Part shown: piece after piece, positions 1 through 10,366 of the stretch
Layout: each line of letters starts with the position of its first letter
Numbering within the stretch: position 1 is the first letter of the stretch
The notes under the pieces: model-generated
What the model saw: only the letters and a program-made list of their open reading frames with translations
Told to the model about the DNA's origin: nothing
Databases searched by the model: none
Program-made: the position numbers and the translations under genes
Assembly (NCBI GenBank): GCA_963827155.1
Contig: CAWGZV010000002.1
Coordinates: 1,674,001-1,738,000 of the forward strand
Reading direction: 5' to 3'
Length of the DNA stretch: 64,000 nt
Source of the DNA: UTCFX2 sp963827155
Lineage (GTDB): Bacteria > Chloroflexota > Anaerolineae > Anaerolineales > UBA4823

Positions 1-636
1 CCGCGGGACTAAAGTGAACATCACCGGTCGACCGGTTTGCAGCGAGGTCCCCGGGTCGCCGCGCAGCAGCCCCTTCCGAAGTGGGATGTATTGGACTGGT
101 CCATCTTTGATTTCGCTGAAGCCTGTCTTGGTGCGCACATACACGGTCTCTCCACCCTCTTGCACCCATCGGACGGCATTGTTGTGGGTGTCGACCCCCC
201 AAAAATAACCACTTCCGTTCTTATCGACCTTCCATTGGACTTCAGTAGGAGTTTTGACGCTTGAGCCGTCCGGTTGGCGGACAAGCGCCACCATTTTTCC
301 ATCTTCCATGTTCCAATGCAGATATTCTCCATTGACATTCCCCCACCATTCTGGCTCTCCAGTTTTAGGATTCGGTAAGATCGCTAACGGAAAATCGAAC
401 TTTGATTTTACCTGCCAATCCGTTCCAACAAGCCAATCGGCATATCGAAGCCAGGCGGGGCGATCCAGTCCCAGTTGCTTTCGATAGGATTCGCGCTGTG
501 CTTCCGTTGAAAAAACCCCGAGGAGCTTGATTGTGATATCGCCTGTGCCGACTTCCAGCAGAACAAAAAGCACAATCGAAACGATTAGCATCGTGACTAT
601 TGTCGAAACGAGGCTGCGGAAGAGAAATCGAGACAT
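1..636 (-). CDS. ABC transporter permease, DppB/OppB type (3' end cut by window)
   Basis: Reads without a stop from an ATG at 636 down to base 1 (212 codons), so the C-terminal half is outside the window. The first 40 residues are a membrane segment (FLFRSL...FVLLEV) followed by the family pattern RKQLGLDRPAWLRYADWL. The next expected motif (LLRGDPGTSLQTGRPV) appears only about 115 residues later; the intervening part is Trp/Gly-rich, hydrophilic and beta-like, and is absent from ordinary DppB proteins as I know them. It lies downstream of the peptide-binding lipoprotein gene in the same orientation, so it should be the inner-membrane channel of that importer. The missing C-terminus would carry the EAA loop that contacts the ATPase. 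Family call is firm; the substrate is unknown. Confidence 0.85.
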   Translation of the reverse strand, partial: MSRFLFRSLVSTIVTMLIVSIVLFVLLEVGTGDITIKLLGVFSTEAQRESYRKQLGLDRPAWLRYADWLVGTDWQVKSKFDFPLAILPNPKTGEPEWWGNVNGEYLHWNMEDGKMVALVRQPDGSSVKTPTEVQWKVDKNGSGYFWGVDTHNNAVRWVQEGGETVYVRTKTGFSEIKDGPVQYIPLRKGLLRGDPGTSLQTGRPVMFTLVPR

Positions 637-729
637 AGGCCTGCTCCTTTAGTTCCGTAATCCTAAAGTGACAAGAGCCCGAACAAATCTGCTTTTTCGA
701 GCAGTACGAGATGATTAATAGTGGTTAAA

Positions 730-785
730 CCTGGTTGGAGGATTTGAGAGCAAATTCCATTCTGCCCCACCACTCTCCAACCAGG
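730..785 (-). terminator. Hairpin between binding protein and permease genes
   Basis: An 11-base arm (CCTGGTTGGAG, 730-740) is exactly complementary to CTCCAACCAGG at 775-785, with a 34-base loop. It sits just after the stop of the substrate-binding protein gene and before the permease. No U-tract is obvious. Such intercistronic hairpins often protect the binding-protein mRNA or lower permease expression; that role is inferred. Confidence 0.5.
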
Positions 786-798
786 CTCTCAATAGAAT

Positions 799-2568
799 TT
801 ACTCTTTCCAGACTTCGTTCATTAGATCGTACTCAGTTGGGTGTGCCGCGATGTTGTGGAATGTCTTCGGCACAATATTCCAGACACGCTTCCAATAAGC
901 AATCCCGATCGGGCCACGTTCTTGGAAAATGTCCTCGATCTTGCACATCAGACCACGGCGTGCTTCAACGTCCAGGGTCGCTTCAGCTTCGGTAAGCAGA
1001 TCCTGGAATTCCTTGTCCACCCAGCGAGTTTCGTTCCACTCAACAGGTTTTCCGGTATCATCAGCCGTATAACCAAGCCTCAAAACCATCGTTCCGAGTG
1101 GTCGGTGTGTCCATGAGGTCAGCCCAAAATCCACCTCTGTCCAGCGGTCCCAGTAGCCGCCTGGGTCCGTGATGTCTAGTGTGATGTCGAAACCGCCTGG
1201 GGCAGCTAGCTCTTTGAGCGCCTGGCTCCACTCTGGCTCCTCCAGGTCGTTCTTTGTAGCGAGGGTGACTTTCAAGCCATCAGGATAGCCAGCTTCGGCA
1301 AGCAGCGCTTTTGCGCCTTCAGGATCGTATTTCGGAATATCCTTCGTGCAGTATTCTGGATGCACCGGCGCGATGTGGGCATCAATCGCCTGGTCCCCTT
1401 GCCCGTAATAGCTTAGTTGAAGCATTTTTTCGCGATCCTGGCACATCTTCATCGCCTGCACTACACGCTGGTCCTTCCAGGGATCCATATCCACCCGCAT
1501 TCGCAGTACCGATGTCACCGCAGTCGGCGCGGTCAGCACCTGAAGCGTTGGAATATCCTTCAAAGCCTGCCAATCGCTTGCGCGGGGTTGGTAGGTCGCA
1601 TCGATTTGACCGGATTGCACCGCGGCCACCGAAGCGTCTTTTGAAAGCGAGACATAGATGAGCTCATCCAAATATGGGAGCGGCTGCCCGTCTTCACCCA
1701 TCTTCCAATAATCAGCCCGGCGTTTAAGTACCGCTCGCTCTGCTTCTGAATATTCCTCCAGTGTGAACGCACCGGTGCCGATAGGCTGCTTGATGAAATC
1801 ACCTTCAAAATTGCGATGCATGATGTTGGCAGGATAGTGGAACAGGTGCTCAGGCACCCCGATATTTCCCTTCGTCAGGTGCATCGTCACGGTATAGTCA
1901 TCAACCTTTTCAACATCCTGAGGACCAGTCAGGTAGTCCATCAAGCTCAACATCGACGATCCGACGTCTGGATTCAACCATTCTCCAAAATTGAACAGCA
2001 CGTCATCTGCTGTGAACTCGTCCCCATTATTGAACTTGATTCCTTTTCGCAGGAAGAGCTTCCAGGTTTTCAGGTCTTCGCTGGCTTCCCATCTCTCCAA
2101 TAGAAGGGGTTGAGTGATATTATCCGGACCGATTTCAGTCAGATATTCTGCCACATGGCGGATCACATTCGCTTGCTGGACCCAGGATTGGCGAGCAGGA
2201 TGATCGATCTTCTGCAGTTCCATCCCTCGTGTGAAGGTCCCGCCGCGCTTTATCGCAGATACGATCGGCGCCTCAGTGACGACCGGGGCTACGGTTGCCA
2301 TTACTGCTTCAGTCACAGCTGCAGCGGCTGTTGGAGGCACAGCAGTTGGTGCAACAGCCTGTGTTGCAGCCGGCGCTATTGTGGTGGGTGCAGGGGGTGC
2401 AGCACAACCTGCTGCAATCACCGCCGAGCCAGCGGACATACCGAGCAAGGTCGCGAAATGCAGGAATTCTCGCCGGCTGATGCGACCCTGTGAAAGCTGA
2501 TCATACGCCTCTGGGATCGCAGGATGGATTTTCGCCATCGTGTACTTCGAAATCTCGGGTTTTTTCAT
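799..2568 (-). CDS. ABC transporter substrate-binding lipoprotein, peptide/nickel family (SBP_bac_5)
   Basis: 589 residues from an ATG at 2568, chosen over an in-frame ATG at 2589 because GGAGGA lies 5 bases upstream of it. The N-terminus has a twin-arginine signal (ISRREFLHF, Arg32-Arg33) ending in a lipobox with Cys55 (VIAAGC), then an Ala/Pro/Thr linker to about residue 110. The rest is a DppA/OppA-type domain (GITFNNG-like GIKFNNGDEFTADDVLFNF, then IGTGAFTLEEY). It should bind an oligopeptide-like or other small solute outside the membrane and deliver it to the permease at 1-636. A 7-bp inverted repeat in its leader (2658-2678) may be regulatory. The adjacent Mo-enzyme/MttB unit makes an amine or betaine substrate imaginable, but nothing in the sequence shows it. 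Confidence 0.9.
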   Translation of the reverse strand: MKKPEISKYTMAKIHPAIPEAYDQLSQGRISRREFLHFATLLGMSAGSAVIAAGCAAPPAPTTIAPAATQAVAPTAVPPTAAAAVTEAVMATVAPVVTEAPIVSAIKRGGTFTRGMELQKIDHPARQSWVQQANVIRHVAEYLTEIGPDNITQPLLLERWEASEDLKTWKLFLRKGIKFNNGDEFTADDVLFNFGEWLNPDVGSSMLSLMDYLTGPQDVEKVDDYTVTMHLTKGNIGVPEHLFHYPANIMHRNFEGDFIKQPIGTGAFTLEEYSEAERAVLKRRADYWKMGEDGQPLPYLDELIYVSLSKDASVAAVQSGQIDATYQPRASDWQALKDIPTLQVLTAPTAVTSVLRMRVDMDPWKDQRVVQAMKMCQDREKMLQLSYYGQGDQAIDAHIAPVHPEYCTKDIPKYDPEGAKALLAEAGYPDGLKVTLATKNDLEEPEWSQALKELAAPGGFDITLDITDPGGYWDRWTEVDFGLTSWTHRPLGTMVLRLGYTADDTGKPVEWNETRWVDKEFQDLLTEAEATLDVEARRGLMCKIEDIFQERGPIGIAYWKRVWNIVPKTFHNIAAHPTEYDLMNEVWKE

Positions 2569-2657
2569 ATTTTCCTCCATAATAATCAAATACTAAATCG
2601 ACGGAGACAGTCCTCATAATCGAAATCAATTGCGAGCCTTCCACCTCCTTTTTCTGA

Positions 2658-2678
2658 ACCAACGCTTGTTTCGTTGGT
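2658..2678. promoter_or_regulatory. Small inverted repeat in leader of binding-protein gene
   Basis: ACCAACG (2658-2664) and CGTTGGT (2672-2678) form a perfect 7-bp stem with a 7-base loop, about 90 bases upstream of the lipoprotein start. It could be an operator or an mRNA hairpin. There is no U-tract on the minus strand, so it is not a good terminator for the upstream oxidoreductase gene. Confidence 0.3.
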
Positions 2679-2766
2679 CAACCTTCTCTTGAACACTTAC
2701 TTTGCTGCCTGATTAGCATTTGCAGCGAATTAAGATACTAAATATCCACTGACACCAGTTCTTGAT

Positions 2767-4956
2767 TCACCCAGGAATCTTGATCACATCGCATAAAAGC
2801 GCTTTATAAACTGGAAAACCAGAAATCTCGTCGAAATTATCGGCATCAGTCAGCATATTGACGTTCGCTTCACGCCATTCTTGAGGACCAAGAGGCCCTC
2901 CTCCGCCCATATTAACCTCCACGACTCCTTGGACAATATCCTCAGTTATCCTCGCAGTGAAAATCACCTCCCCACGGGCGGTTTTTACGATCACCCGTTC
3001 TCCGTTCTTTATCCCGCGTTTCTCAGAATCGATCTTGTGAATGTGAACCAGCGGAGTTGGGTGTTTAGCTACCAACGAGGGGATATTGTGGTGCTGGCTG
3101 CGGAAGTCATATAATGTCCTTGCACCGGTATTCAATACTAGTGGAAATTTCTCCGCTAGCACAGGACTGCCCAACGGTCCTTCGAGTGGCTCAATATAAA
3201 CTGGCAGCGGTTCGTATCCAAACCTGCTCAGCCATTCAGATGAAATCTCAAATTTTCCTGTGGGGGTATTAAATCCAGGTTCACCATCTGACCGCAGTTC
3301 ACCGCTTGCAAATTTCCGGTAATGCATTTCAGGTGTTGGCAGCCTGATTCCTCCTGGGTTACTTCGTAAATCCTCGATGGTAAGCCCTAAGTCCTGAATT
3401 GCAAATTCGATCATCTCACTCTCTGTCTGCGGCCATTGGTGGCCATAACCTAACCTCCGAGCCAGCTCGGCAAAGATCAGGTAATCGTTTCGAGCCTCTC
3501 CCTCTGGAGGGATCACTCTTTGGCGCAGTATGAGATGGTTGTCGTGCATTACGTATGATTCAATCTCGAACATGGTCGTGGCAGGAAGCAAGATATCTGC
3601 ATACTTTGCATCTGCCGTAGGAAACCGATTCACAATCACCAGCAGATCCAGAGCTCCTAATGCTCTCTTCCATAAGTCTGGGTCAGGCCAGGAAGTGATC
3701 AAAGAGGAGCCTGCGATGATCAATCCTCGCAGCGGATAAGGTTCGTTGTTTAGAATTGCTCTGGGAAAAAGCGAACCATGAGCCTCGTTCCTCACCTCGC
3801 GATAAAGCGGAAATTCCTTTGCGCCGATCGGTGGTCGGCTGTCCTTTGGCGGGTCGGTCAACAATCGTTTCAACCTCGGTCGATTGTGCATTCGAAATAA
3901 CTTCCCGCCTTTGATATCAAGGTGACCAGCAATCGCCTGCAGGGTCCACACCGCTCTAATCGCTTGTAAACCGCTGTTAGAGTATTCCAGACCTGTATAA
4001 GTCAATATGGAGCAACCCTTCGATCTCCCGATCGACCTAGCCAGTTCATAAATCTTCTCTTCAGCTATTCCGGTAATCGCTGAAACCTTGCTTGGAGAGA
4101 ATTGGAGTACATACCCACACAGCTCAGGGAATCCGTAGGTCCAGTCTTCGATAAACTTATGATCAACTAGATCCTCATGAATCAGGACATGGATCATCGC
4201 CAATGCCAGCGCCCCGTCGGTGCCGGGACGAATACCAATCCATTCACACCGTAAAGCCCGCGCCGATTTACTCCGGCGGTGGTCGATCACGACGACCCTG
4301 GCTCCTTTTCTAGCAGCATCTCTTAATTTAGGTAGATTGGTTGGCGGCGAATCCGTGGCTGGATTTCCTCCCCAGATCAGGATGAGATCCGCATTCTGAA
4401 AATCTTCCTCCATGTCTCGAAGGTATTCACCAAAACAGGCTCGTGAAGCAAACATCCCATAAGATACATAGCATAATGAGCCAACACCGCTCGTGTTTGG
4501 AGAGCCAAAAGGAAAGAGGACCGCATTCGCAGACGATTCGATAGTCCCGCTCGGAGCAAAAGTCTCGTTTAAACCATATTCGAAATTACCGCGTCCAGTG
4601 TAAACAGCCAGAGCTTCAGGACCGTATTGTCCGGCTATTCGGTGAATCCCGGCGAGGATTTCATCGTAAGCCTGATCCCAGCTAATTCGTTCGAATCTAC
4701 CTTCTCCTCGTGCCCCTATCCTTCGCTGAGGATAAAGCATTCGATCTGGTGAATAGACAATCTCGCTTGCCTGACTGCCTCGCGTGCAAACCGAACTGTG
4801 GGGTTCCTCTTTTATCGGATGCAGTGATTTGATCTTCCCATCCTCAAGCTCGATGTTGTTCAAACATCCAGCCGGGCAAACCCCACATAATCCAAGAATG
4901 GTTTGGGCGTTTGGATGAGCATTCGATAAGTCGGAATCTGGCATAAATTTTTCCAT
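2767..4956 (-). CDS. Molybdopterin-dependent oxidoreductase, DMSO-reductase superfamily
   Basis: 729 residues. A [4Fe-4S] motif is present near the N-terminus (Cys24-x2-Cys27-x3-Cys31-x25-Cys57), followed by molybdopterin-domain motifs (WDQAYDEI, ILIWGGNPATDSP) and a C-terminal molydop-binding domain (TGARTLYDFRSQHH, then NGERVIVKTARGEV). Cys162 (in GVGSLCYVSYG) sits where the protein Mo ligand is expected. There is no Tat signal, so the enzyme should be cytoplasmic, unlike periplasmic DMSO or TMAO reductases. The start codon follows the MttB-like stop by one base, so the two are translationally coupled; Met5 is an alternative start. No partner iron-sulfur or membrane subunit is nearby. Substrate unknown; acetylene-hydratase-like and thiosulfate-reductase-like catalytic subunits share this layout. 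Confidence 0.85.
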   Translation of the reverse strand: MEKFMPDSDLSNAHPNAQTILGLCGVCPAGCLNNIELEDGKIKSLHPIKEEPHSSVCTRGSQASEIVYSPDRMLYPQRRIGARGEGRFERISWDQAYDEILAGIHRIAGQYGPEALAVYTGRGNFEYGLNETFAPSGTIESSANAVLFPFGSPNTSGVGSLCYVSYGMFASRACFGEYLRDMEEDFQNADLILIWGGNPATDSPPTNLPKLRDAARKGARVVVIDHRRSKSARALRCEWIGIRPGTDGALALAMIHVLIHEDLVDHKFIEDWTYGFPELCGYVLQFSPSKVSAITGIAEEKIYELARSIGRSKGCSILTYTGLEYSNSGLQAIRAVWTLQAIAGHLDIKGGKLFRMHNRPRLKRLLTDPPKDSRPPIGAKEFPLYREVRNEAHGSLFPRAILNNEPYPLRGLIIAGSSLITSWPDPDLWKRALGALDLLVIVNRFPTADAKYADILLPATTMFEIESYVMHDNHLILRQRVIPPEGEARNDYLIFAELARRLGYGHQWPQTESEMIEFAIQDLGLTIEDLRSNPGGIRLPTPEMHYRKFASGELRSDGEPGFNTPTGKFEISSEWLSRFGYEPLPVYIEPLEGPLGSPVLAEKFPLVLNTGARTLYDFRSQHHNIPSLVAKHPTPLVHIHKIDSEKRGIKNGERVIVKTARGEVIFTARITEDIVQGVVEVNMGGGGPLGPQEWREANVNMLTDADNFDEISGFPVYKALLCDVIKIPG

Positions 4957-4957
4957 C

Positions 4958-6392
4958 CTAATTCCCGTTATCCATGGAAAGGCTCAGGATATATTGGATT
5001 TCCTGGTCAATGGAATCAGGAAGCGAAGCCGGCTGGTGCGTCTCTAATAGCTCCATTGTTCGTTCATGCACACGCATCTCGAGATTTTTCGAGCCCTGAC
5101 TCTCCCAACGGTCGAGGCGTTGCCGGTCAAATAGCTTGGGAACGTAAGTCTCGCGCCAGTGGGCTAAGGTATGCTCGTGGGTCATGAACTGCCCGCCTGG
5201 ACCTACCTCATGGATCACATCTAATGCCAGGGCTTCATCATCAAGCTGGACTCCACAAACGAAATGGCGTGACATCGAAATAATCTCATTGGCCAAAACC
5301 ATGTATTCCGGTGAATGGGTGAGACCAGCCTCCAAATAACCCACATCATGATTGAGGTTGGTTTTCGCAAGCAAGGCAGTCATAACCTGGAATTGCGCGT
5401 CAGCTGCTGCCTGCCCATCCAATACTTTCGAATCGCTGTGGGCAGCATAGCCCCAAACGGGCATACTGTAAAACCGTCCCATTTCCGCAGCCATCACCCT
5501 GGCAAGCTGATACTCAGGCGATCCGTAAACGCTGATCATGGACTTCATATCCAGGTTGTGTACGCCATGACCATAAAGAAACGGAGCACCAGGCTTCGTA
5601 AGTTGGTGTATGACTAGACTGCTGAGCATCTCGGCATTTCCTAGCACAACTGCACCAGCAAGGGTCATCGGGGCAGTTCCGCCCATCATCGGTGCGGGGG
5701 AGTGGGTAATGGGTATCGAATGTCTTGCGCAGTAGAGCAGCTTATCAGTCGCTTCAAGTGAATGCTGTAATGGCGTGCTCGGTTCGGAATAAACCAGAAA
5801 CGTGGGGTGTTTTTCTAGATTTTCCAACCCCCCTGCAGCTGCGGCAGCCATCCCGGTGATCGCTTCCAAATCCGCAAGATCGTTGCAAACCACCACCATC
5901 GGTTTCGTGGTCGTTCTCAGCAGTGTCGCGTACTGGTGACGGTAGTAGGCACCTGGAGGTACGTCTACAGGGACTCCCATTGACATGACGAACCCAATTT
6001 CTGGCAACGCGTCCCGCGATCCGAACACAATCTGCAATATCTTCTATCCGGAAATCCCGACGGATCCCTGACCGTGGATCTAGATAGCGAAGGGTATCCG
6101 ATCCAGGTCCAAAGTAAACATTCTCCCCATCTAATTGGAGGGCGACTTGTTCTCCGCCTCTCGAATAAAGATCAAATGAATTCGGTACCGTTGACAGTGC
6201 CCATTCAATCAAAGTTGGTGGGAATTTGACCAGTCTTCCATTGGAATTTACGCCTGCATCTCGAAGAATTCTTAGACCTTCATCATGGAAGATTTCTACC
6301 CCTGTATCATGCAGAATTTTCCTGGACGCCAGATGAATTCGCAGGCAATCTTCATGTCGGAGCATCTCAAACCTTGGAGCGATGAAAGTCAA
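4958..6392 (-). CDS. mttB: MttB-family corrinoid methyltransferase, Pyl-free (one +1 frameshift)
   Basis: Two frames join into one 477-residue protein if one base is removed from the CCC run at 6013-6015 (GGG on the coding strand); the N-terminal part is 6392-6014 and the C-terminal part 6012-4958. MttB family features include the ILHDTGVEIFHDEGLRIL start, VYFGPGSDT, and the C-terminal EVGPGGQFMTHEHTLAHW. The start is a TTG at 6392 with GAGGAGG 8 bases upstream. No in-frame TAG occurs, so this is not a pyrrolysine trimethylamine methyltransferase but a homologue like the glycine-betaine enzymes, which move a methyl from a quaternary amine to a corrinoid protein. No corrinoid protein or methyl acceptor enzyme is adjacent; an MtaA/UroD-type protein lies far away at 51207. 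The frameshift is probably a sequence error. Confidence 0.85.
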
Positions 6393-7006
6393 AGGGGTAT
6401 CCTCCTCAAGTAGGCTAATATCGAATCGAGTGCAATCGAATTCTCATCGAAATCTATACTTCTAGATCGATGAGATTTTGATTGTATTGACATTCTGTAA
6501 AAATGGGCTGGGTTCAAACGGCCGAGGGCGCAACCACGACTGTTGGATTTTAATCCGTCATGGCGCATCCCACTGAAAGTTCGAGTCGGTTCATTGCGAA
6601 CCACTCGAACAAGGTTTTCTCTTCTAAAAAGTCTCAAAGATCCCGCGAACAAAATCACAAAGGCCTTTCCAGGGTAGGATCTTAATACCCTAAACTCATA
6701 AGGATTCCCTGCTATTATCGCGGGAAGATTTTTCTTGAGTTGAATCCATTTGGTGAGAAACAAGGGAAATCGCTTGGATTGGTTAGCCTGCTCGATCGGA
6801 ATATTTTGATTAAATTTCAGTAATTTTATCATGTTCCCATAATCACTGTATTAAACCTCCTTCTCAGGATATACTTAATTTAGTGAACCGATCCGGGAAT
6901 AAAACAAATGGTATTTAATGATACTCTGCAGGAGATTTCATCCTTCGGCAATAGATCTCGCTGGATAATTTTTATTGTCCTGCCTCCGAAGCCAGCTCAA
7001 TAGAAT
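6393..7006. other. Intergenic region between divergent genes, no gene seen
   Basis: About 610 bases between the MttB-like gene (leftward) and the MFS gene (rightward). A 147-codon frame on the minus strand ending at 6389 has no recognisable domain, a haphazard composition and overlaps the MttB start signal, so I do not call it. The stretch presumably holds both promoters; I could not pick convincing -35/-10 pairs. Confidence 0.6.
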
Positions 7007-8254
7007 ATGATCCAAAGAATCACTTCCGCAATGAGTGAATATCCCTCAAGGTTCTGGATCCTTGTCGGCGCGAGCTTCGTTGATCGGGTCGGCGGGACAA
7101 TGATATTCCCTTTCTTCGCTTTATATATCACCCAGAAATTTGGGATAGGTATGACCCAGGCTGGTGTGCTTCTGGGGACATTTTCATTTGCAGGATTTAT
7201 CGGTAACTTGCTGGGCGGTGCTCTAACAGATCGTTTTGGTCGTAAGATCATGGTGATCTTTGGTCTGATCGTGAGCGTGCTCAGCGCAGTACTGATGGGT
7301 TTAGCGGAAGAACTATGGCTCTTCTACGCACTTGCCATCGTGGTGGGATTGCTCTCCGATATCGCCGGACCTGCCTGGCAGGCTATGGTCGCTGATATCC
7401 TCCCGGAAAATCAGCGCACGGAAGGTTTTGGTGTGCTGAGGGTCGTTGCCAATTTGGCTTGGATTGTTGGCCCAACAATCGGGGGATTGATGGCTTCACG
7501 GTCTTTTATGCTGCTTTTTATCTTCGATGCGATTTGCAGTCTCATCACCGCCGCAATCGTATTCCGGAAGATCCCAGAAACAAAACCAGAAGCGAAGGAT
7601 GCATCCGAAAAACAAGAGGGTATTTTCAAGACCATGATCGGTTATCGTCGAGTTTTGAAAGATCGCCAGTTCATGAGTTTTATTCTTGCCTCAATAATAA
7701 TGATGGTAGTGTACCTCCAGATGTACAATACCTTGTCTGTATTCTTGCGCGATGAGCACGGAGTAACACCTCAACAATATGGTTTCTTGCTTACCAGTTC
7801 TGCAATAACGGTTGTTATCTGCCAGTTCTGGGTCAGCCGCAAGATTAAAAATTATCCCCCAATGTTAATGATGGCTCTCGGATCTGCTTTTTTCATGGTT
7901 GGCTTCTCGATGTTCGGCTTTGTTCAGGCATATTTCATGTTCATCAGTGCGATTGTTCTGATCACAATCGGAGAAATGGTCGTAATGCCGGTCAGCCAGG
8001 GCTTGGCTGCAAATTTTGCCCCCGAAGATATGCGTGGAAGATATATGGCGATTTTTAGTTTGGGATGGGCAATTCCCGCCACTTTTGGACCTGCCGCGGC
8101 TGGATATATCCTCGATAATTACAATCCAAACTGGGTATGGTATGCAGGGGGATTCTTGTGCTCGCTTGCGGTTTTAGGTTTCATTTTCTTGCACAGGGCT
8201 ACGCACCATCGATTCGAAATCCTGCCAAAATCCGAGCCTGCTCCAGCCGATTAA
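7007..8254 (+). CDS. MFS transporter, 12 TM
   Basis: 415 residues with about 12 hydrophobic helices. The MFS loop 2-3 motif is clear (GGALTDRFGRK, about residues 72-82) and a related motif occurs in the second half (FAPEDMRGRYMAIFSLGW). This type resembles multidrug or sugar efflux carriers of the DHA1 group, but substrate cannot be read from the sequence. Met1 has only a weak ribosome site; Met9 is an alternative start. It stands alone, with 230 bases before the next gene. Confidence 0.85.
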   Translation: MIQRITSAMSEYPSRFWILVGASFVDRVGGTMIFPFFALYITQKFGIGMTQAGVLLGTFSFAGFIGNLLGGALTDRFGRKIMVIFGLIVSVLSAVLMGLAEELWLFYALAIVVGLLSDIAGPAWQAMVADILPENQRTEGFGVLRVVANLAWIVGPTIGGLMASRSFMLLFIFDAICSLITAAIVFRKIPETKPEAKDASEKQEGIFKTMIGYRRVLKDRQFMSFILASIIMMVVYLQMYNTLSVFLRDEHGVTPQQYGFLLTSSAITVVICQFWVSRKIKNYPPMLMMALGSAFFMVGFSMFGFVQAYFMFISAIVLITIGEMVVMPVSQGLAANFAPEDMRGRYMAIFSLGWAIPATFGPAAAGYILDNYNPNWVWYAGGFLCSLAVLGFIFLHRATHHRFEILPKSEPAPAD

Positions 8255-8484
8255 AGGTCTATCAGGCTTTCTCCGAAAAGTATTCAAAATCTTACAACAA
8301 ACAAAATTGGTGAGGATGAGTTTCCCTTTTAAATGTCAGAGATTTTTGATACAATAACCGTCAAATTGGTAGCTTGATTGGAATAAATGCGGGACAACTA
8401 GCTGCTGAATTCTTCTGTCAACCATCTCAAATCAAGTATATTGTTCCCATATCAATTGTCTCCATGGATAAATCACTTTTCTAG

Positions 8485-10285
8485 ATGAGGGTGAATGTGA
8501 CAGCTAACTCTGAAAAGCTTCAAACGCAATTTGAAACCGCTCGCTGGAGCCTCAAGGATCTTGGCATCGAACCATCTGAAGCTGCAGTGAAAGCACTGAT
8601 TTCAGAATTGGATCAATCCGCATTGGCATTTGAGTCCTACCGCCTCACTCTTACTCCAGATCTTCAAAATGGGGAATTCACAACGATACTTATGGATTAC
8701 GAGCGGTTAAATATTGCCGCAAATCGCCTCGTTGGTTTCACTAACCTCCTATTCTTCGAAGATACCCAAAACCAGACCGCTCTAAAACTCCAAAGCCTGG
8801 CAAATCAAGCATACGCCGACGCGTCTAACCAAATGGTCTTTTTTGAATTATGGTTCAAGGAGCTCGATGCTAGTGCCGCCGAAAAATTCCTGTCTGCCAG
8901 CGGTGATGCGCGCTATTTCCTCGAAGCGCTTCGTATGTTCCAACCTTACACTCTGAGCGAAAAAGAGGAAAAAATCATCACACTTAAAGATGTGAACGGC
9001 ATCGAAGCGATGATGGAGATGTATGAGATGATCACAAATCGCTTCCACTTCGAGCTGGAAATCGATGGTGAGAAGCAGGTATTGACACGCGATGGATTGA
9101 TGGCATTGGTTCGCAGCCCATCTGCAGAGCTTCGGGAGCATGCCTACCGAGAGCTTTATCGTGTATATACTGACCAGGCCATCATCCTCGCACAAATCTA
9201 TATCCATCGTGTTCAGGATTGGCACACAGAAGGCATTAATTTACGCGGGCTTCTCCTCGCCTATTTCTGCCCGCAATTTGATGAACGATGTCCCAGATCG
9301 GGTGGTAGAAACTCTCCTCCAGGTTTGCCGTCAAAATGCCCCGCTATTTCAGCGCTACTTCCGTCTAAAAGCAGGCTGGCTGGGGATGAAGAAGCTCAGG
9401 CGATATGATATTTATGCCACCTTGGGACAATCCCAAACTGAATATTCATTTTCTGAAGCGGTTGAACTGGTCCGCCTTAGTTTCGAGGATTTCGCACCGA
9501 TTGCAGCCAAGAATGCGATGAAAGTTCTTCTGGAAAATCATCTTGATAGTGAACTGAGACCGGGAAAACGTGCTGGAGCGTTCTGCTACTCCGTCCTTCC
9601 TGAGCTTACACCTTGGGTGCTGGTAAATTTTGCCGGTAAAGCCAGAGATGTTGCCACCCTGGCGCATGAGTTGGGTCACGCCATCCATTCCCAACTTTCC
9701 TCCGGGCATTCGTACCTTACATACAGTCCATCTCTCCCACTTGCAGAAACTGCCTCGGTATTTTCTGAAATGCTTCTCACAGAGCGATTACTACAAAATG
9801 AACCTGACTCCACCACCCGTCGAGAATTATTGGCGCATGCAGTGGACGATGCCTACGCTACAATCCTCCGTCAGGCTTACTTTGCTATTTTTGAGCAGGA
9901 TGCCCATCGACTGATCGATGAAGGCGCTAGCAGCGATGAGCTGGCAGATCACTATATGGCTAACTTAACAGAGCAGTTCGGCGATTTAGTCGAGCTTTCC
10001 GATGAATTCCGTTGGGAGTGGATCAGCATCCCACATATTTATCGGACTCCTTTCTATACTTATGCATACAGTTTCGGTCAGCTTCTGGTGCTTGCCCTCT
10101 ATCAAATGTACCGCACCGAGGGCGCTTCTTTTGTCCCGAAGTATCTCAAGATCCTCTCTTCGGGTGGTTCGGCAAGTCCAATGAATACTTTATCAGAAGC
10201 AGGAATCGATATCACCAAAGCGGAATTCTGGCAGGGTGGTTTTGATGTACTTGCAGGAATGATCCAGACATTAGAGACTGCCTAA
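8485..10285 (+). CDS. pepF: Oligoendopeptidase F, M3 zinc metallopeptidase (one +1 frameshift)
   Basis: A 599-residue protein in two frames that join if one G is dropped from GGG at 9247-9249: the N-terminal part is 8485-9250, and the C-terminal part runs to 10285. The zinc site is in the second part: HELGH (9664-9678) with the downstream Glu in LAETASVFSEML. Upstream family signatures include RVQDWHTEGINLRG. PepF cleaves short peptides in the cytosol, fitting the peptide importer at the left edge. A GTG at 8497 with GAGGGTGA just upstream is a better start than the ATG at 8485. Corrected length equals the family norm (about 600 residues), so the break is probably a sequence error. Confidence 0.88.
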
Positions 10286-10366
10286 TCCACCTGAAATCTT
10301 ATTCATCTCTCTCATCAAGTCAATTTTTTTTACACTTTTGAAGGAAAGCTCCAGGAATAATCTTTT

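Noticed and set aside
5315..5617. Plus-strand frames opposite the MttB-like gene and similar opposite frames elsewhere
   Set aside because: They lie opposite genes with clear family motifs, lack ribosome sites and show no domain of their own.
4958..6392. Pyrrolysine-containing MttB with TAG read-through
   Set aside because: After correction of one base the frame has no internal TAG; the only TAG is the end codon at 4958-4960.
6389..6832. 147-codon frame on the minus strand
   Set aside because: No recognisable domain, haphazard composition, overlaps the MttB start and ribosome site. It is most likely a chance frame.
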